Shown in pieces: positions 10,146 through 19,926 of a stretch of DNA of 64,000 bases. The notes beneath the pieces were generated by a model. The model was not told where the DNA came from. It made no database searches and saw nothing but the letters and a program-made list of their open reading frames with translations. Both the position numbers and the translations under genes were made by a program. Positions within the stretch are counted from its first letter, which is position 1, and each line of letters begins with the position of its first letter. This stretch comes from Entomospira nematocerorum (GTDB lineage: Bacteria > Spirochaetota > Spirochaetia > WRBN01): positions 62,001-126,000 of the forward strand of contig NZ_CP118168.1 in the NCBI RefSeq assembly GCF_028748105.1, given 5' to 3'.

Positions 10146-10176
10146 ATTATAGCAAATTTTTTCTCTAACTTGACAA
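10146..10176 (-). promoter_or_regulatory. Promoter of the glycosidase-tkt unit
   Basis: On the minus strand TTGTCA (10171-10176), a 19-base spacer and a perfect TATAAT (10146-10151) precede the glycosidase start by about 90 bases. The spacer is slightly long. It lies in the divergent gap before rsmH. Confidence 0.55.
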
Positions 10177-10295
10177 AAAAAATCATAATTTCCTGTCATT
10201 ATTTCCATATATACTACACAAATGTTTAGTTTTATCTACAATAATACTGCTTTTATCTAGTTAAGAGATTGATTTTTACATTAATATCGTCTACA

Positions 10296-11309
10296 ATGAA
10301 CAATCAATATACACATATTATTTTAGAGAAGGATTTCCATTCAATTATCGTGAAAGAATATCAAGGACACTACTCCGTTCTCAAGCAAGAGTCTATTCAT
10401 TGGCTGAACCCAGTTGATGCCGGTATATGGGTTGATGGTACTCTTGGTGAAGCCGGTCACGCCGCAGCTGCACTCTCAGCATATCCACATATCCATCTCA
10501 TTGGACTAGATGCAGATACAAGTATGCTGCAGCGTGCAGAAACTAACTTATCCCTCTATGCGGGTCGATACCAGCTGAAAAACCAATTTTTTGATGATTA
10601 TTTTCATGATCCTAAGACAAAGCAACGTCCCTCAATTGCTATTCTGTTAGATTTGGGAATCAGTATGTTTCACTATAAGTGTGCACAACGAGGATTTTCC
10701 TATGATGACGAAAATGCTCTAGATATGCGTCTTAATCCGCATGATACACAGAGCATCTCTGCTCAACAACTCTTGGCAACGACCAGTGAAAGCGATCTCG
10801 CGCAACTCTTTTGGATCTATGCAGAAGAACGGCATAGTCGTAAAATTGCTAAAATGATCGTAACACAACGAAAAAAAGAACCTATTACATCAGCAAAGAT
10901 GCTTAGTGATTCTATCAAAGCGATCATCCCCCAGCAAAAAGGGCATTATTTACACCCTGCTGCAAAAGTATTTCAAGCCTTACGTATTGCCGTCAATAAG
11001 GAACTTGACCGATTAGAGCGCGTTCTTCCAGCGAGTTTTGATAACCTTGTAGTTGGGGGTAAACTTGGAATTATTACCTTTCATAGTCTAGAGGATCGCA
11101 TTGTAAAACATTACTTTAAAACTCTTGCTAAGCCTTGCCAATGTCCCTCCTCGCAACTCGTCTGCACGTGCGGAGGAGCTATTGCAAAAATACTTACACC
11201 AAAAGGTATCCTCGCATCTGAGGAAGAGATTTCACAAAATCCGGCTTCTCGTAGTGCAAGATTACGTGTTATCCAAAAATTATCCCCTAATCGCGGAGTA
11301 AAAGCATGA
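10296..11309 (+). CDS. rsmH: 16S rRNA (cytosine1402-N4)-methyltransferase RsmH
   Basis: S-adenosylmethionine-dependent enzyme that methylates C1402 of 16S rRNA in the decoding centre; it is the first gene of the division cluster in many bacteria. HYSVLKQESIHWL, WVDGTLGEAGHA (SAM loop), IGLDAD, LLDLGIS and the C-terminal ITFHSLEDRIVK are all diagnostic. The start is uncertain. The frame is open from a TTG at 10269; the ATG at 10296 gives 337 residues and has TAATAT 8 bases upstream; a GTG at 10350 gives 319 residues, nearest the usual family length. None has a good ribosome site. It overlaps ftsL by the ATGA tetranucleotide. Confidence 0.93.
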   Translation: MNNQYTHIILEKDFHSIIVKEYQGHYSVLKQESIHWLNPVDAGIWVDGTLGEAGHAAAALSAYPHIHLIGLDADTSMLQRAETNLSLYAGRYQLKNQFFDDYFHDPKTKQRPSIAILLDLGISMFHYKCAQRGFSYDDENALDMRLNPHDTQSISAQQLLATTSESDLAQLFWIYAEERHSRKIAKMIVTQRKKEPITSAKMLSDSIKAIIPQQKGHYLHPAAKVFQALRIAVNKELDRLERVLPASFDNLVVGGKLGIITFHSLEDRIVKHYFKTLAKPCQCPSSQLVCTCGGAIAKILTPKGILASEEEISQNPASRSARLRVIQKLSPNRGVKA

Positions 11310-11590
11310 CATGGCGTCACGTTTTATATGTTTTTCTGCTAGGACTACTTGGATTTTTGGGTATCTTGAATGTTTGGAATAGCTGGCAATTCCAAATGAA
11401 TGAGTACGAATTACTCCATCTTGAAAAATTACAACATGCAACACTTGAGCAAAATAAGCGACTGCAAGCCAGTATCATGTCATTGAGTGCACCAGAGCGT
11501 ATACTCATCTTAGTTGAACAAAATCCACAATGGCAACTAAAACGCCTGTCTAACCAAGATATTACTATTATTGAGATCAAGGAGCCATAA
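11306..11590 (+). CDS. ftsL: FtsL-like cell division protein
   Basis: A 94-residue bitopic protein with a short cytoplasmic start, one membrane helix (about residues 5-24) and a periplasmic coiled-coil-like stretch rich in Leu, Glu and Gln, ending in the conserved-type pattern of FtsL. It would bridge FtsQ to the septal synthase. FtsL sequences diverge strongly, so the call rests on size, topology and its place between rsmH and murF, with ATGA overlap to rsmH. No ftsI follows it, unlike in the classical cluster order. Confidence 0.75.
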   Translation: MTWRHVLYVFLLGLLGFLGILNVWNSWQFQMNEYELLHLEKLQHATLEQNKRLQASIMSLSAPERILILVEQNPQWQLKRLSNQDITIIEIKEP

Positions 11591-11591
11591 G

Positions 11592-13013
11592 ATGATTTTC
11601 TCTGTTTCTGATGTAAGCAAAGTACTACATATAAATAACCTAGCATCTGCAAATACAGCAAACCTAACGTCCGTAGAAATTGATAGTCGTAAAGTCGAAC
11701 CAGGAGCTCTCTTCGTTGCCATAAAAGGAGAACAATATGACGGTCGAGAATTTCTAGAAGATGCCTTCAGACGAGGAGCAAAAGCCGCAATCATTAATAA
11801 TAGTGATGACGGATTTGATCTTTTACATAAAAAAGAACTTGCTATGCAGTATGGCTGCGCACTCTTTGTAATTGACGATTCTCTAAGAGCACTACACTTA
11901 TTAGCAAAGTGGTATCTTCATCAATTTCCAAAGCTTAAAAAGGTAGCTGTAACAGGTAGCTCTGGTAAAACAACAGTAAAAAATCTTCTCTATAGCATCT
12001 GTTCCCAAGCCTATCATACTCACGCTACAGCTGGAAACTTCAATAGCGAGACAGGATTACCTCTCTCAATTTTTAAAATAGATGGGAGTCATGAAGTAAC
12101 CATCTTAGAAATGGGAATGAATCATCGAGGGGAAATTTATGATCTTGCAGAGATTGTTAGACCCGATTATGCTATTATTACAAATATTGGATGTGCACAT
12201 ATCGGACACTTAGAGTCTATTGAGGAAATTGCAAAAGAAAAAAAGGCCATTTTTAGTCAATTTACGGGAGAACAAGTTGCATTTATTCCGCAATATGATG
12301 CTTTTGCAGCCTTCCTAGCACAAGAGGTCAATGGACGTGTCATATTTTATGCACCTGAAACAATTAAAAGACTCAATGATGTTAGATCGCTTGGTCTCGA
12401 TGGATGGAAATTTTCCCTACACAAGGAGGATATACATTTTCACTTAGCAGGCTATCACAATTATGAAAATGCATGTCTTGCAATCTATGTTGCGAAAGAG
12501 CTCGGCATCAAAAGTCCGCACATTAAGAGAGGTTTAGAGGCAATTCGTGCGAGTGATCATCGAGGGGAGATACTAAAAGGGAGCATTACTGTTCTTAAAG
12601 ATTGTTATAATGCAAACCCACAAAGTATGCAAGCTGCACTAGAGATGATACAACCCTTAAAATATGCAAGAAAAATTATTTTTCTCGCTGCGATGAAAGA
12701 GCTAGGCGCAGAAAGCCACCAACTGCATAAAGAACTAGCTATTCCTATTATCAATGCCGGAGTACATGCAGCGTTTCTCCTCGGCAGAGAGATGCTTTAC
12801 CTAGAACAAGAGTTGAAAGCTCGAGGATTCAGCGGAATGATTTTTAGTGACAACCATATAGATACACTCAAAGCACACCTTAAACTTTATCTTAAGAGCG
12901 GGGATCTCCTTCTCATAAAAGGTAGTCGGAGTTATCAACTAGAACAACTTGAACCATTTTTGATAGAACATCATTTTTTGTATCCTGACTCGGTCATAAA
13001 GGATGCGTTATAA
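11592..13013 (+). CDS. murF: UDP-N-acetylmuramoyl-tripeptide--D-alanyl-D-alanine ligase
   Basis: A 473-residue Mur ligase that adds D-Ala-D-Ala to the UDP-MurNAc-tripeptide in the cytoplasm, the last step before MraY. The ATP-binding loop VAVTGSSGKTT, the EMGMNHRGEI block typical of MurF, IGCAHIGHLES and the C-terminal KDCYNANPQSM are present. The ATG at 11592 is chosen because AAGGAG lies 7 bases upstream; the open frame extends 7 codons further without support. It follows ftsL directly. murE, murD, murG and murC are not in this cluster. Confidence 0.96.
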   Translation: MIFSVSDVSKVLHINNLASANTANLTSVEIDSRKVEPGALFVAIKGEQYDGREFLEDAFRRGAKAAIINNSDDGFDLLHKKELAMQYGCALFVIDDSLRALHLLAKWYLHQFPKLKKVAVTGSSGKTTVKNLLYSICSQAYHTHATAGNFNSETGLPLSIFKIDGSHEVTILEMGMNHRGEIYDLAEIVRPDYAIITNIGCAHIGHLESIEEIAKEKKAIFSQFTGEQVAFIPQYDAFAAFLAQEVNGRVIFYAPETIKRLNDVRSLGLDGWKFSLHKEDIHFHLAGYHNYENACLAIYVAKELGIKSPHIKRGLEAIRASDHRGEILKGSITVLKDCYNANPQSMQAALEMIQPLKYARKIIFLAAMKELGAESHQLHKELAIPIINAGVHAAFLLGREMLYLEQELKARGFSGMIFSDNHIDTLKAHLKLYLKSGDLLLIKGSRSYQLEQLEPFLIEHHFLYPDSVIKDAL

Positions 13014-13065
13014 ATGAAAAATACATCCTACCACAAAATTTCTTAAAATCAAAGGGGTCTATTCT

Positions 13066-14226
13066 ATGTTTTACTATTTAGGAAAATATTTTTTACAGGA
13101 TTTCACGCCCTTACGTGTATTGAGTTATATCTCTTTTCGTGGAGTACTAGCTGCAATTACCGCTCTTTTAATCAGTTTTATAGTGAGTCCATCCATTATT
13201 CGTGCATTAAAGCAATTTAAACTCGGACAATCAGTTCGAGAAGACGGGCCTCAGGATCACCTTATTAAGAGCGGTACCCCTACTATGGGTGGAGTGATTA
13301 TGATCGTGAGTGTCACACTCTCAACACTCATATGGCAACGATTTGATAATTTTTATACATGGCTGGTTCTTTTTGCACTTATTGGATTTGGAGTTTTAGG
13401 ATTTATTGATGACTATTTAAAGATTAAATTACGTAACTCTGATGGAGTTTCTGCCAAGATGAAGATGATTATTCAACTAACACTCTCTTTGATCATTTTC
13501 GCCCTCTTGAAGGCTCATGTTATGATGCATATCAATAGTCCAGAAATAAATATTCATCAATATTTTTCTCTAATTTATATACCATTTTTGAAAGAAGCCA
13601 TCATTGATCTTGGTTGGATATATTTTCCACTGGTAGTAGTCATTCTTATCGGCGCCAGCAATGCCACCAACCTAACCGATGGGTTAGATGGTCTTCTGAC
13701 AGGACTCTTAATTTTTGCTTTTGGGGCATTTATGATTATTGCATATGTCTCAGGTCGTGCAGACTTTGCTAAATATCTCAATATTCCCTACATCATGGGT
13801 AGCAGTGAACTTGTAATTCCGGCAATGGCTATTATTGGAGCCTGTATAGGTTTCTTATGGTATAACTCGCATCCTGCTGAAATATTTATGGGAGACGTAG
13901 GATCTCTCGCTTTTGGAGCAACGCTGGGTGTCTTCTCCATTATTCTCAAAAAAGAGATTTTATTAATCCTTATTGGGGGTGTCTTTGTCTTAGAAGCCCT
14001 CTCTGTGATGCTTCAAGTTGGATACTTTCGCTATACTAAAAAACGCTATGGTACCGGTAAGCGTATTTTTCGTATGGCACCTCTGCATCACCATTATGAA
14101 ATTACATGGAAGGAACAACTGCAAGATCTGGGAAAACCATGGAGTGAGACAAAAGTTGTTATTCGCTTTTGGATTATTGGTATCCTCTTTACACTGGTTG
14201 CACTTGCCACTTTGAAACTACAGTAG
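13066..14226 (+). CDS. mraY: Phospho-N-acetylmuramoyl-pentapeptide transferase
   Basis: A 386-residue integral membrane enzyme with about ten helices that makes lipid I from UDP-MurNAc-pentapeptide and undecaprenyl phosphate. Diagnostic motifs are GTPTMGG, FIDDYLK with the paired aspartates, NATNLTDGLDGL, HPAEIFMGDVGS and the C-terminal APLHHHYE. Length is slightly above the usual 360. It lies 52 bases after murF in the same unit. The reaction feeds murJ (flippase) and the class A PBP found elsewhere in this window. Confidence 0.97.
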   Translation: MFYYLGKYFLQDFTPLRVLSYISFRGVLAAITALLISFIVSPSIIRALKQFKLGQSVREDGPQDHLIKSGTPTMGGVIMIVSVTLSTLIWQRFDNFYTWLVLFALIGFGVLGFIDDYLKIKLRNSDGVSAKMKMIIQLTLSLIIFALLKAHVMMHINSPEINIHQYFSLIYIPFLKEAIIDLGWIYFPLVVVILIGASNATNLTDGLDGLLTGLLIFAFGAFMIIAYVSGRADFAKYLNIPYIMGSSELVIPAMAIIGACIGFLWYNSHPAEIFMGDVGSLAFGATLGVFSIILKKEILLILIGGVFVLEALSVMLQVGYFRYTKKRYGTGKRIFRMAPLHHHYEITWKEQLQDLGKPWSETKVVIRFWIIGILFTLVALATLKLQ

Positions 14227-14246
14227 AGAGATTGAACCCTTTAACA

Positions 14247-15464
14247 ATGGCTTCATCGAAAAATTCCTTACAAAGAACCATTTTTTCTCGAACCTCTATC
14301 AAGGTTAAACATAGTGTACCCCACTGGATGGAACGCATAACTTGGTTAGACTTTCAACGCGGTGCTGTGGATATTGAACTACTTATTGTTATTCTATCTC
14401 TAGTGATCTTTGGGTTCATTATGACCTTCTCAGGATATTTTTACTTCTCCTGGAAAGAATTTACCCAAAAAGGAACACCTATACTATACTTCATTTCACG
14501 CCAAGCACTCTGGATTGGTCTGGGAAGCATAGCAATGACTATTGCTACCCTCATCACCCCAAAAACAATCTATAAATTGACTCCGCTCTTTTTTATTCTT
14601 GTACTATTCCTAAACCTCCTCCCTTCCATGGGTTTTGGTCTTACTATCCGAGGAGGAACACGCTGGATTAGCTTGGGTAGCTTCTCTTTTCAACCTAGTG
14701 AACTCGCAAAATTGGCAATGGTCTTATACCTAGCAAGAATTGTCCATGGCCATCGAGAACGATTAGCCAGCCACTTTGGAAATGCTATACGACCTATGGC
14801 AATGGTAACTCTTCTTGGGCTAGCTGTTTATTTCCAAAACGACCTCTCCACCTCCATTTTTCTCTTCAGCAGTGCTTTATTAATTCTTTTTATGGGTGGT
14901 ATGAGTGTTAAGTATCTCTTTATTCAACTCAGTATGATGTTAGGTGTTGCAGTTATTGCAATTTTTTCCTCACCCTTTCGGATTGAACGCCTCATGATCT
15001 GGATTAAAGGAGATGCAAATGACCTTTCAGGCAATGCTAGACAAGCCTTAATGTCCCTCCGCGCTATTCGAGGCAGTGGTATCACCGGTAGCGGGTTAGG
15101 ACAAGGTGCCTATAAGCTTGGAAAAATTAGTTTAGTCCAATCAGACTACATCTTTGCCGCAATCGTTGAAGAACTGGGTCTGATTGGTATTATCACCGTA
15201 ATTTCCTTATTTTTACTGTTACTTGTCAAAGCATATCATATTAGTACCAAAACAAAGAGCCAATATATCTCTTTTTTAGCAATATCGCTAGCTGTCATTC
15301 TCGCTGGTCAGGCTTTTTTAAATATGGCTGTTGTTGTTGGAATTTTTCCAGTGACAGGTCTTCCCTTGCCATTTTTCTCTGCAGGTGGAAGCAATATATT
15401 AGTTTCTATGATTATCAGTGGACTACTTCTCAATCTTTCACGACAAGAGACATCTCATGGATAA
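14247..15464 (+). CDS. ftsW: FtsW/RodA/SpoVE-family septal peptidoglycan polymerase
   Basis: A 405-residue SEDS-family protein with about ten membrane helices. GGTRWISLGSFSFQPSELAKLA is a hallmark block; later RAIRGSGITGSGLGQG and the C-terminal TGLPLPFFSAGGSNIL are the other two. SEDS proteins polymerise glycan strands from lipid II together with a class B PBP. Place between mraY and ftsQ favours FtsW over RodA. The open frame begins inside mraY; the ATG at 14247 is preferred but has only a weak purine tract. Its 3' end overlaps ftsQ by 8 bases. No class B PBP partner gene is in the window. Confidence 0.92.
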   Translation: MASSKNSLQRTIFSRTSIKVKHSVPHWMERITWLDFQRGAVDIELLIVILSLVIFGFIMTFSGYFYFSWKEFTQKGTPILYFISRQALWIGLGSIAMTIATLITPKTIYKLTPLFFILVLFLNLLPSMGFGLTIRGGTRWISLGSFSFQPSELAKLAMVLYLARIVHGHRERLASHFGNAIRPMAMVTLLGLAVYFQNDLSTSIFLFSSALLILFMGGMSVKYLFIQLSMMLGVAVIAIFSSPFRIERLMIWIKGDANDLSGNARQALMSLRAIRGSGITGSGLGQGAYKLGKISLVQSDYIFAAIVEELGLIGIITVISLFLLLLVKAYHISTKTKSQYISFLAISLAVILAGQAFLNMAVVVGIFPVTGLPLPFFSAGGSNILVSMIISGLLLNLSRQETSHG

Positions 15465-16185
15465 AAAAAAAATATACACTCTTCTTCTTTTGTTATCAAT
15501 TCTGAGCTCTGAAATTTTCTTTTTTTGGTATGTAGCACCACGAATTCCCCTAAGAAAAATTGTCATTCATGCTAATTTTGAAGTACTTGAACAGGATATT
15601 TACCAACTTGCACACCTACAACCCAAAATGCCAATCATGCAAGTTAATATCGCGCGTGTTGAATCGCTACTGCGAAGTGAAAGTATGATTCAACAGGTTA
15701 AAGCCAAAAGAGGGATATTAGGAAGCCTTTACGTCTGGCTCAAAGGATATAATCCCACCGTGGCACTTATCACAGCCGAGGGGAAAATTCTTTTCTTAGA
15801 TCAAGATGGATTTCTCTTTAGCAGTGAAAAAAAGACCGGAATCTTTCCTCCGCTTCTACAAGGGGCACGGCTTGAAAGTGATGATAAAGGAGTTATCCGC
15901 CTCCACACTAACATGCGTCCACTCCTGTACGCATTGCATCAGCTTAAAGAGAGTGATTACGTTACCCATAGTAATATTGCCGGTATCGACGCTGTTACAA
16001 ATGGAGATATTCTGTTATACTGGAAGATGAGTTTTATTCATACACAAACCAAAGCTCTTTTTGCCAGCTATGTGCAAGCACAAGATATACAACGTGCACT
16101 TGTGGTGTTGCAAATACTAGAGGAACATAATCAATTCTTCAAAGAAGTAGATTTTCGCACCAATGAAATTGTCTTTAAAAGGTGA
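15457..16185 (+). CDS. ftsQ: FtsQ/DivIB-like cell division protein
   Basis: A 242-residue bitopic protein: basic cytoplasmic start, one membrane helix (about residues 7-25), then a periplasmic region starting with IPLRKIVIHANFEVLEQDIYQL, which fits the POTRA domain of FtsQ/DivIB. It links FtsL to the divisome. Sequence conservation in the family is poor, so position between ftsW and ftsA weighs heavily. The ATG at 15457 overlaps the end of ftsW by 8 bases, arguing for coupled translation. The earlier in-frame start lies deep inside ftsW and is rejected. Confidence 0.82.
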   Translation: MDKKKIYTLLLLLSILSSEIFFFWYVAPRIPLRKIVIHANFEVLEQDIYQLAHLQPKMPIMQVNIARVESLLRSESMIQQVKAKRGILGSLYVWLKGYNPTVALITAEGKILFLDQDGFLFSSEKKTGIFPPLLQGARLESDDKGVIRLHTNMRPLLYALHQLKESDYVTHSNIAGIDAVTNGDILLYWKMSFIHTQTKALFASYVQAQDIQRALVVLQILEEHNQFFKEVDFRTNEIVFKR

Positions 16186-16194
16186 ACGAGATTA

Positions 16195-17517
16195 ATGAAT
16201 ACAGAAAATAATCAGGATGTGTTTGTTGCGATAGACTTAGGATCAGCTACATTCAAAGCTGTCGCAGCATATTATGATGAATTCCAAAGGCCTTACAAAA
16301 TCGCCGTCTGCCAACGACCCACAGAAGGTATTCGCAAAGGAGCTGTCCTTAATATGGAGGCAACAGTTAATGCGATTGAAGATATTCTTAGTCAGCTAGA
16401 ATCTGAGGCTGGTAGTGAAATACATACTGTACATGTTGCATTTTCTAGTGAGCATGTAGAAGCACAAAATTCAGATGGAGTTGCTAACGTCGGCCTACGT
16501 GGAAAACCCCAATCCATCACGATAAATGATGTTGAGAAGGTTATGGACTCTGCACAGGCTGTTCCTCTTCCAGAAAATCGTGATATTGCTGCTATCATTC
16601 CTCTTAACTATCGTATTGATAATCAGCTTATCACGCGAGATCCACTACACATCCAGGCTGTACGCCTTGAGGCACGCATACACATTATTACAGCCCCAGG
16701 CAGTTTACTTGTAAACCTTGAACAAGCTATCCGTAATACCGGTAGACAAATCCAAGCACTAGTATTTTCCCCTATTGCCTGTGCTGCAGCAGTACTCTCT
16801 AAAAATGAAAGGACTGAGGGTGTCATATTAATCGAAATGGGTGCGAGTACTACAAAAATTGCTGTTTATATAGAAGATCATCCGCACTACAATACAGTAC
16901 TCCCCATTGGAGCGTCATCCCTGACAAAAGACTTAGCAGAAGTAGAGCGTATTCCCTTTACAATTGCTGAGACATTAAAAGTTGAACATGGAGTTTGCTA
17001 TCGAGGACTTCTAAATCAACACATACGACAAATTCCCATTCCGCCCTTTGGTGGTAGAGGCGCTGAAATGATCGCTGAAAGTAAAATGTGTGATATTCTT
17101 CAAGCACGCATGACGGATATTGCACAAGCTACGCTACGAAGACTAGAAATAAGCGGTTGGCTGTATAAAGCAAAATCTGTCGTGATTGCTGGTGGTGGAA
17201 GCCAGCTACCAGGCGTCAGTGAGCTTTTTAATCGGCTCTTCCAAATGCCAACACGAACTGCATATGTCATGGGTGTAGAAAATCTCTCAGAAGAAGAGAG
17301 TCAAGCTGAATTTGGCACCGTTTGGGGATTACTCAAACAGTCTTATGCTATACCAAAAGTAGACCCATCTCCGTCTTCCTTCAATCAAACTGTTGAAGAC
17401 GTTTTTCCAGATGATCCCCTACTAAAAGAGACACCCTTATCGACAAAAAAATCTAAAAAAGAGAGTCTGATTAAGAAAAAAGGAACATTAAATTGGATAA
17501 AAGATAACTTTTTTTAA
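16195..17517 (+). CDS. ftsA: Cell division protein FtsA
   Basis: A 440-residue actin-like ATPase that tethers FtsZ to the membrane. The N-terminal FVAIDLGSATFKA is the phosphate 1 motif, EGVILIEMGASTTKIAVY the phosphate 2 motif and VVIAGGGSQLPGV the adenosine motif. The C-terminus KGTLNWIKDNFF is a short amphipathic helix of the membrane-targeting type. An AAGGTGA site precedes the ATG. It is the gene directly before ftsZ, separated by 89 bases, which leaves room for an extra ftsZ promoter although none is convincing. Confidence 0.96.
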   Translation: MNTENNQDVFVAIDLGSATFKAVAAYYDEFQRPYKIAVCQRPTEGIRKGAVLNMEATVNAIEDILSQLESEAGSEIHTVHVAFSSEHVEAQNSDGVANVGLRGKPQSITINDVEKVMDSAQAVPLPENRDIAAIIPLNYRIDNQLITRDPLHIQAVRLEARIHIITAPGSLLVNLEQAIRNTGRQIQALVFSPIACAAAVLSKNERTEGVILIEMGASTTKIAVYIEDHPHYNTVLPIGASSLTKDLAEVERIPFTIAETLKVEHGVCYRGLLNQHIRQIPIPPFGGRGAEMIAESKMCDILQARMTDIAQATLRRLEISGWLYKAKSVVIAGGGSQLPGVSELFNRLFQMPTRTAYVMGVENLSEEESQAEFGTVWGLLKQSYAIPKVDPSPSSFNQTVEDVFPDDPLLKETPLSTKKSKKESLIKKKGTLNWIKDNFF

Positions 17518-17606
17518 AAAAATACTAGACATAATACCTTAAAATAGATGATAATAAAGGTAAGTCTTTATAAGATATCCTTATTGCAGATAAAGAGAGG
17601 TGTTAT

Positions 17607-18986
17607 GTGAGTCGACTTAATATGACTATCGTGGATACGTCTACAAAAGAATCCTCCTTCCCCCCAAGTAACCTGGGACAAACACGTATCAAAGTCATTG
17701 GCGCTGGTGGTGGTGGGTGTAATGCCATCGATCATATGATCAAGACTAAGATTGAAGGTGTTGACTTTATTGCTGTCAATACGGATATGCAAGCACTCTC
17801 ACGCTGTCTTGCGCCACAAAAAATTGCTCTAGGTCAAAAACTAACAGGTGGCCTCGGTGCGGGCGGAAATCCAGATATTGGTGGTCGTGCAGCCCAAGAA
17901 GACAAAGAATCGATTCGACAGGCTATTGGTGATGCACACATGGTCTTTCTTACAACAGGCTTAGGCGGTGGAACAGGAACCGGTAGTCTTCCTATTATCG
18001 CTTCTCTAGCGAAAGAAGCTGGAGCTCTTACGGTTGCAATTGTCACGCTTCCCTTTGGATTTGAGGGTGGTCGAAAGATGAATATTGCACGCGAAGGATT
18101 GGAAGAATTACGCAAAAATACCGATGCCCTTATTGTCGTTCCAAACCAAAAATTACTTGAGGTCTCTGATCACAAAGCAACATTCAAAGAAGCGTTCTCT
18201 AAAGTAGATAACCTCCTTTGTATCGGTGTCAAAGGTGTCGTTGATCTCATTACAAATACAGGTTATCTCAATGTAGACTTCGCTGATGTACGCAAGATGC
18301 TCTCATTTAAAGGAGAAGCTCTCATGGGAATGGGTGTTGGAAAAGGCGATAATCGTGCTATTGATGCATTAAAAGCCGCCCTCAACTCACCGCTTGTTGA
18401 GAACAATGACATTGCTGGTGCCCAAGGACTTCTAGTCAATATCACCGCTGGAACCGATTTTGGTATCTATGAGGGTGATGAGCTCATGAGTGCCTTAAGT
18501 GAACGCATCGATGAGAATACAGAGCGTAAAATGGGCTTAGTCATTGATGAAAATCTTATCGATGAAGTCCATGTTACCCTCATTGCAACGGGATTTAACC
18601 GCGAAGAACCACGTATCATCGAAAGAGAAGGTCGTGTATTTACCACTATAGGTGGCAGTAAACCAACAACACAACACCACAATCCATCCCAAAGGCATCA
18701 CTCCATCGAGCCAGAAATTTCCCCTCTCGACATCGCACCACATCAACAGACTACATATGAGCAACCTGCATACATGTCAAGAGAGGAACTGGAAGAGCCT
18801 GTTGCTTATACAAGTCCAAGACAAGAAGAATCTCCTGCAACTCCAGCCCGCAGTCGTAGTCATGTCATTCGTGCGGGAGAATGGGAAAATATCACCAAAG
18901 GGCGTCGCAATTCTCGCAGTGAGGAGAAGGCTGAGCTTGATGAAAACATTCCTAGCTATTTACGCCATCTAGGAGAGGGATTCTAA
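17607..18986 (+). CDS. ftsZ: Cell division protein FtsZ
   Basis: A 459-residue tubulin homologue that forms the cytokinetic ring. The GTP-binding GAGGGGCNA and the tubulin signature GGGTGTGS at residues 120-127 are intact, as is the T7-loop region NVDFADVRKML. After residue 345 comes a long His/Pro/Glu-rich linker, then the conserved C-terminal peptide ENIPSYLRHL, which binds FtsA. The GTG at 17607 is the start: GAGAGG lies 6 bases upstream, and the ATG two bases earlier runs straight into TGA. Linker length accounts for the size above 400. Confidence 0.98.
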   Translation: MSRLNMTIVDTSTKESSFPPSNLGQTRIKVIGAGGGGCNAIDHMIKTKIEGVDFIAVNTDMQALSRCLAPQKIALGQKLTGGLGAGGNPDIGGRAAQEDKESIRQAIGDAHMVFLTTGLGGGTGTGSLPIIASLAKEAGALTVAIVTLPFGFEGGRKMNIAREGLEELRKNTDALIVVPNQKLLEVSDHKATFKEAFSKVDNLLCIGVKGVVDLITNTGYLNVDFADVRKMLSFKGEALMGMGVGKGDNRAIDALKAALNSPLVENNDIAGAQGLLVNITAGTDFGIYEGDELMSALSERIDENTERKMGLVIDENLIDEVHVTLIATGFNREEPRIIEREGRVFTTIGGSKPTTQHHNPSQRHHSIEPEISPLDIAPHQQTTYEQPAYMSREELEEPVAYTSPRQEESPATPARSRSHVIRAGEWENITKGRRNSRSEEKAELDENIPSYLRHLGEGF

Positions 18987-18993
18987 CACCTCC

Positions 18994-19923
18994 ATGTATA
19001 CAAATGATATCACAACGCTTCACAAGCAGGAGATTTTAGAACTATTTGAAGCTGATCTCTGTCTTAAGGAAGGGAGAAGCTTAGCAACTGCTGAAGTCTA
19101 CTTGAGGGAAGTTGCATTTTTTATTGATTATATGCAACTGCATCAACTCCTATGGGGCGAATTAACTCCTGTGCTCATGGAAGAGTACTTACTAAGTCGT
19201 GAACTCTCTCCCGTCTCGCGCACAAAAGTTATGAGTGCACTACGTAAATTTATGCGTTTTCTTGTCTACTATGAACTTCTAACACATAATCCTATGGATC
19301 TCGTCAAGCGCCCACGCACAAAACGTAAAAGTCCACAAGTGATTACAGAAGATCAAGTAGATAAGCTTTTGGAAACATGTGATATCACAACCCCTTACGG
19401 ATTAAGAGATCGAACATTATATGAGCTGATGTATAGCTGTGGTCTACGTATCAGTGAAGCTGTTAACCTTGATAAAAATGATGTTATCTTCTCTGAAGGT
19501 CTCGTGCGCGTCATTGGTAAAGGTAATAAACAGAGACTTCTACCCCTTGGAGATAGAGCCTCCGATTGGATACATAAATATCTAGAGGAAGCCCGCCCCA
19601 AATTATTGGAATCCAATAAAGGTACACCCTATCAACGTCAGAACGAACACGCTCTTTTTCTCAACTTCCGTGGCAAGCGATTGAGTCGTAAGGGAATTTG
19701 GCTTAACTTAAAAAAATGGGCTGCAATTGAAGGGATTGAGCTTAATGTGCATACCTTACGTCACAGTTTTGCGACACATCTCCTCAAACACGGAGCTGAT
19801 CTCCGTGTTGTTCAAGAGCTCTTAGGTCATGTTGATATTGGGACAACAGAGATCTATACACACCTGTCACGTCAAGATCTCGCCATGGCACATAAGAAAT
19901 TTCATCCAAGATCCGATATATAA
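18994..19923 (+). CDS. xerC: Tyrosine recombinase of the XerC/XerD type
   Basis: A 309-residue tyrosine recombinase with an N-terminal core-binding SAM-like domain (to about residue 100) and a catalytic domain. The catalytic set is complete: Arg152, Lys176, His253, Arg256, His279 and nucleophile Tyr288. Xer enzymes resolve chromosome dimers at dif. It follows ftsZ by 7 bases, fitting a housekeeping role coupled to division rather than a phage integrase. Whether it is XerC or XerD, or acts alone, is not settled here; no dif-like site was identified in the window. Confidence 0.9.
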   Translation: MYTNDITTLHKQEILELFEADLCLKEGRSLATAEVYLREVAFFIDYMQLHQLLWGELTPVLMEEYLLSRELSPVSRTKVMSALRKFMRFLVYYELLTHNPMDLVKRPRTKRKSPQVITEDQVDKLLETCDITTPYGLRDRTLYELMYSCGLRISEAVNLDKNDVIFSEGLVRVIGKGNKQRLLPLGDRASDWIHKYLEEARPKLLESNKGTPYQRQNEHALFLNFRGKRLSRKGIWLNLKKWAAIEGIELNVHTLRHSFATHLLKHGADLRVVQELLGHVDIGTTEIYTHLSRQDLAMAHKKFHPRSDI

Positions 19924-19926
19924 AAT

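Noticed and set aside
10170..10175. Plus-strand TTGACA as the rsmH promoter
   Set aside because: No acceptable -10 lies 16-19 bases downstream; the nearest TATACT is 34 bases away.
17834..18115. Minus-strand open frame inside ftsZ
   Set aside because: It mirrors the strongly coding plus frame, has no ribosome site and its composition (Pro, Arg, Ser) is typical of a shadow frame.
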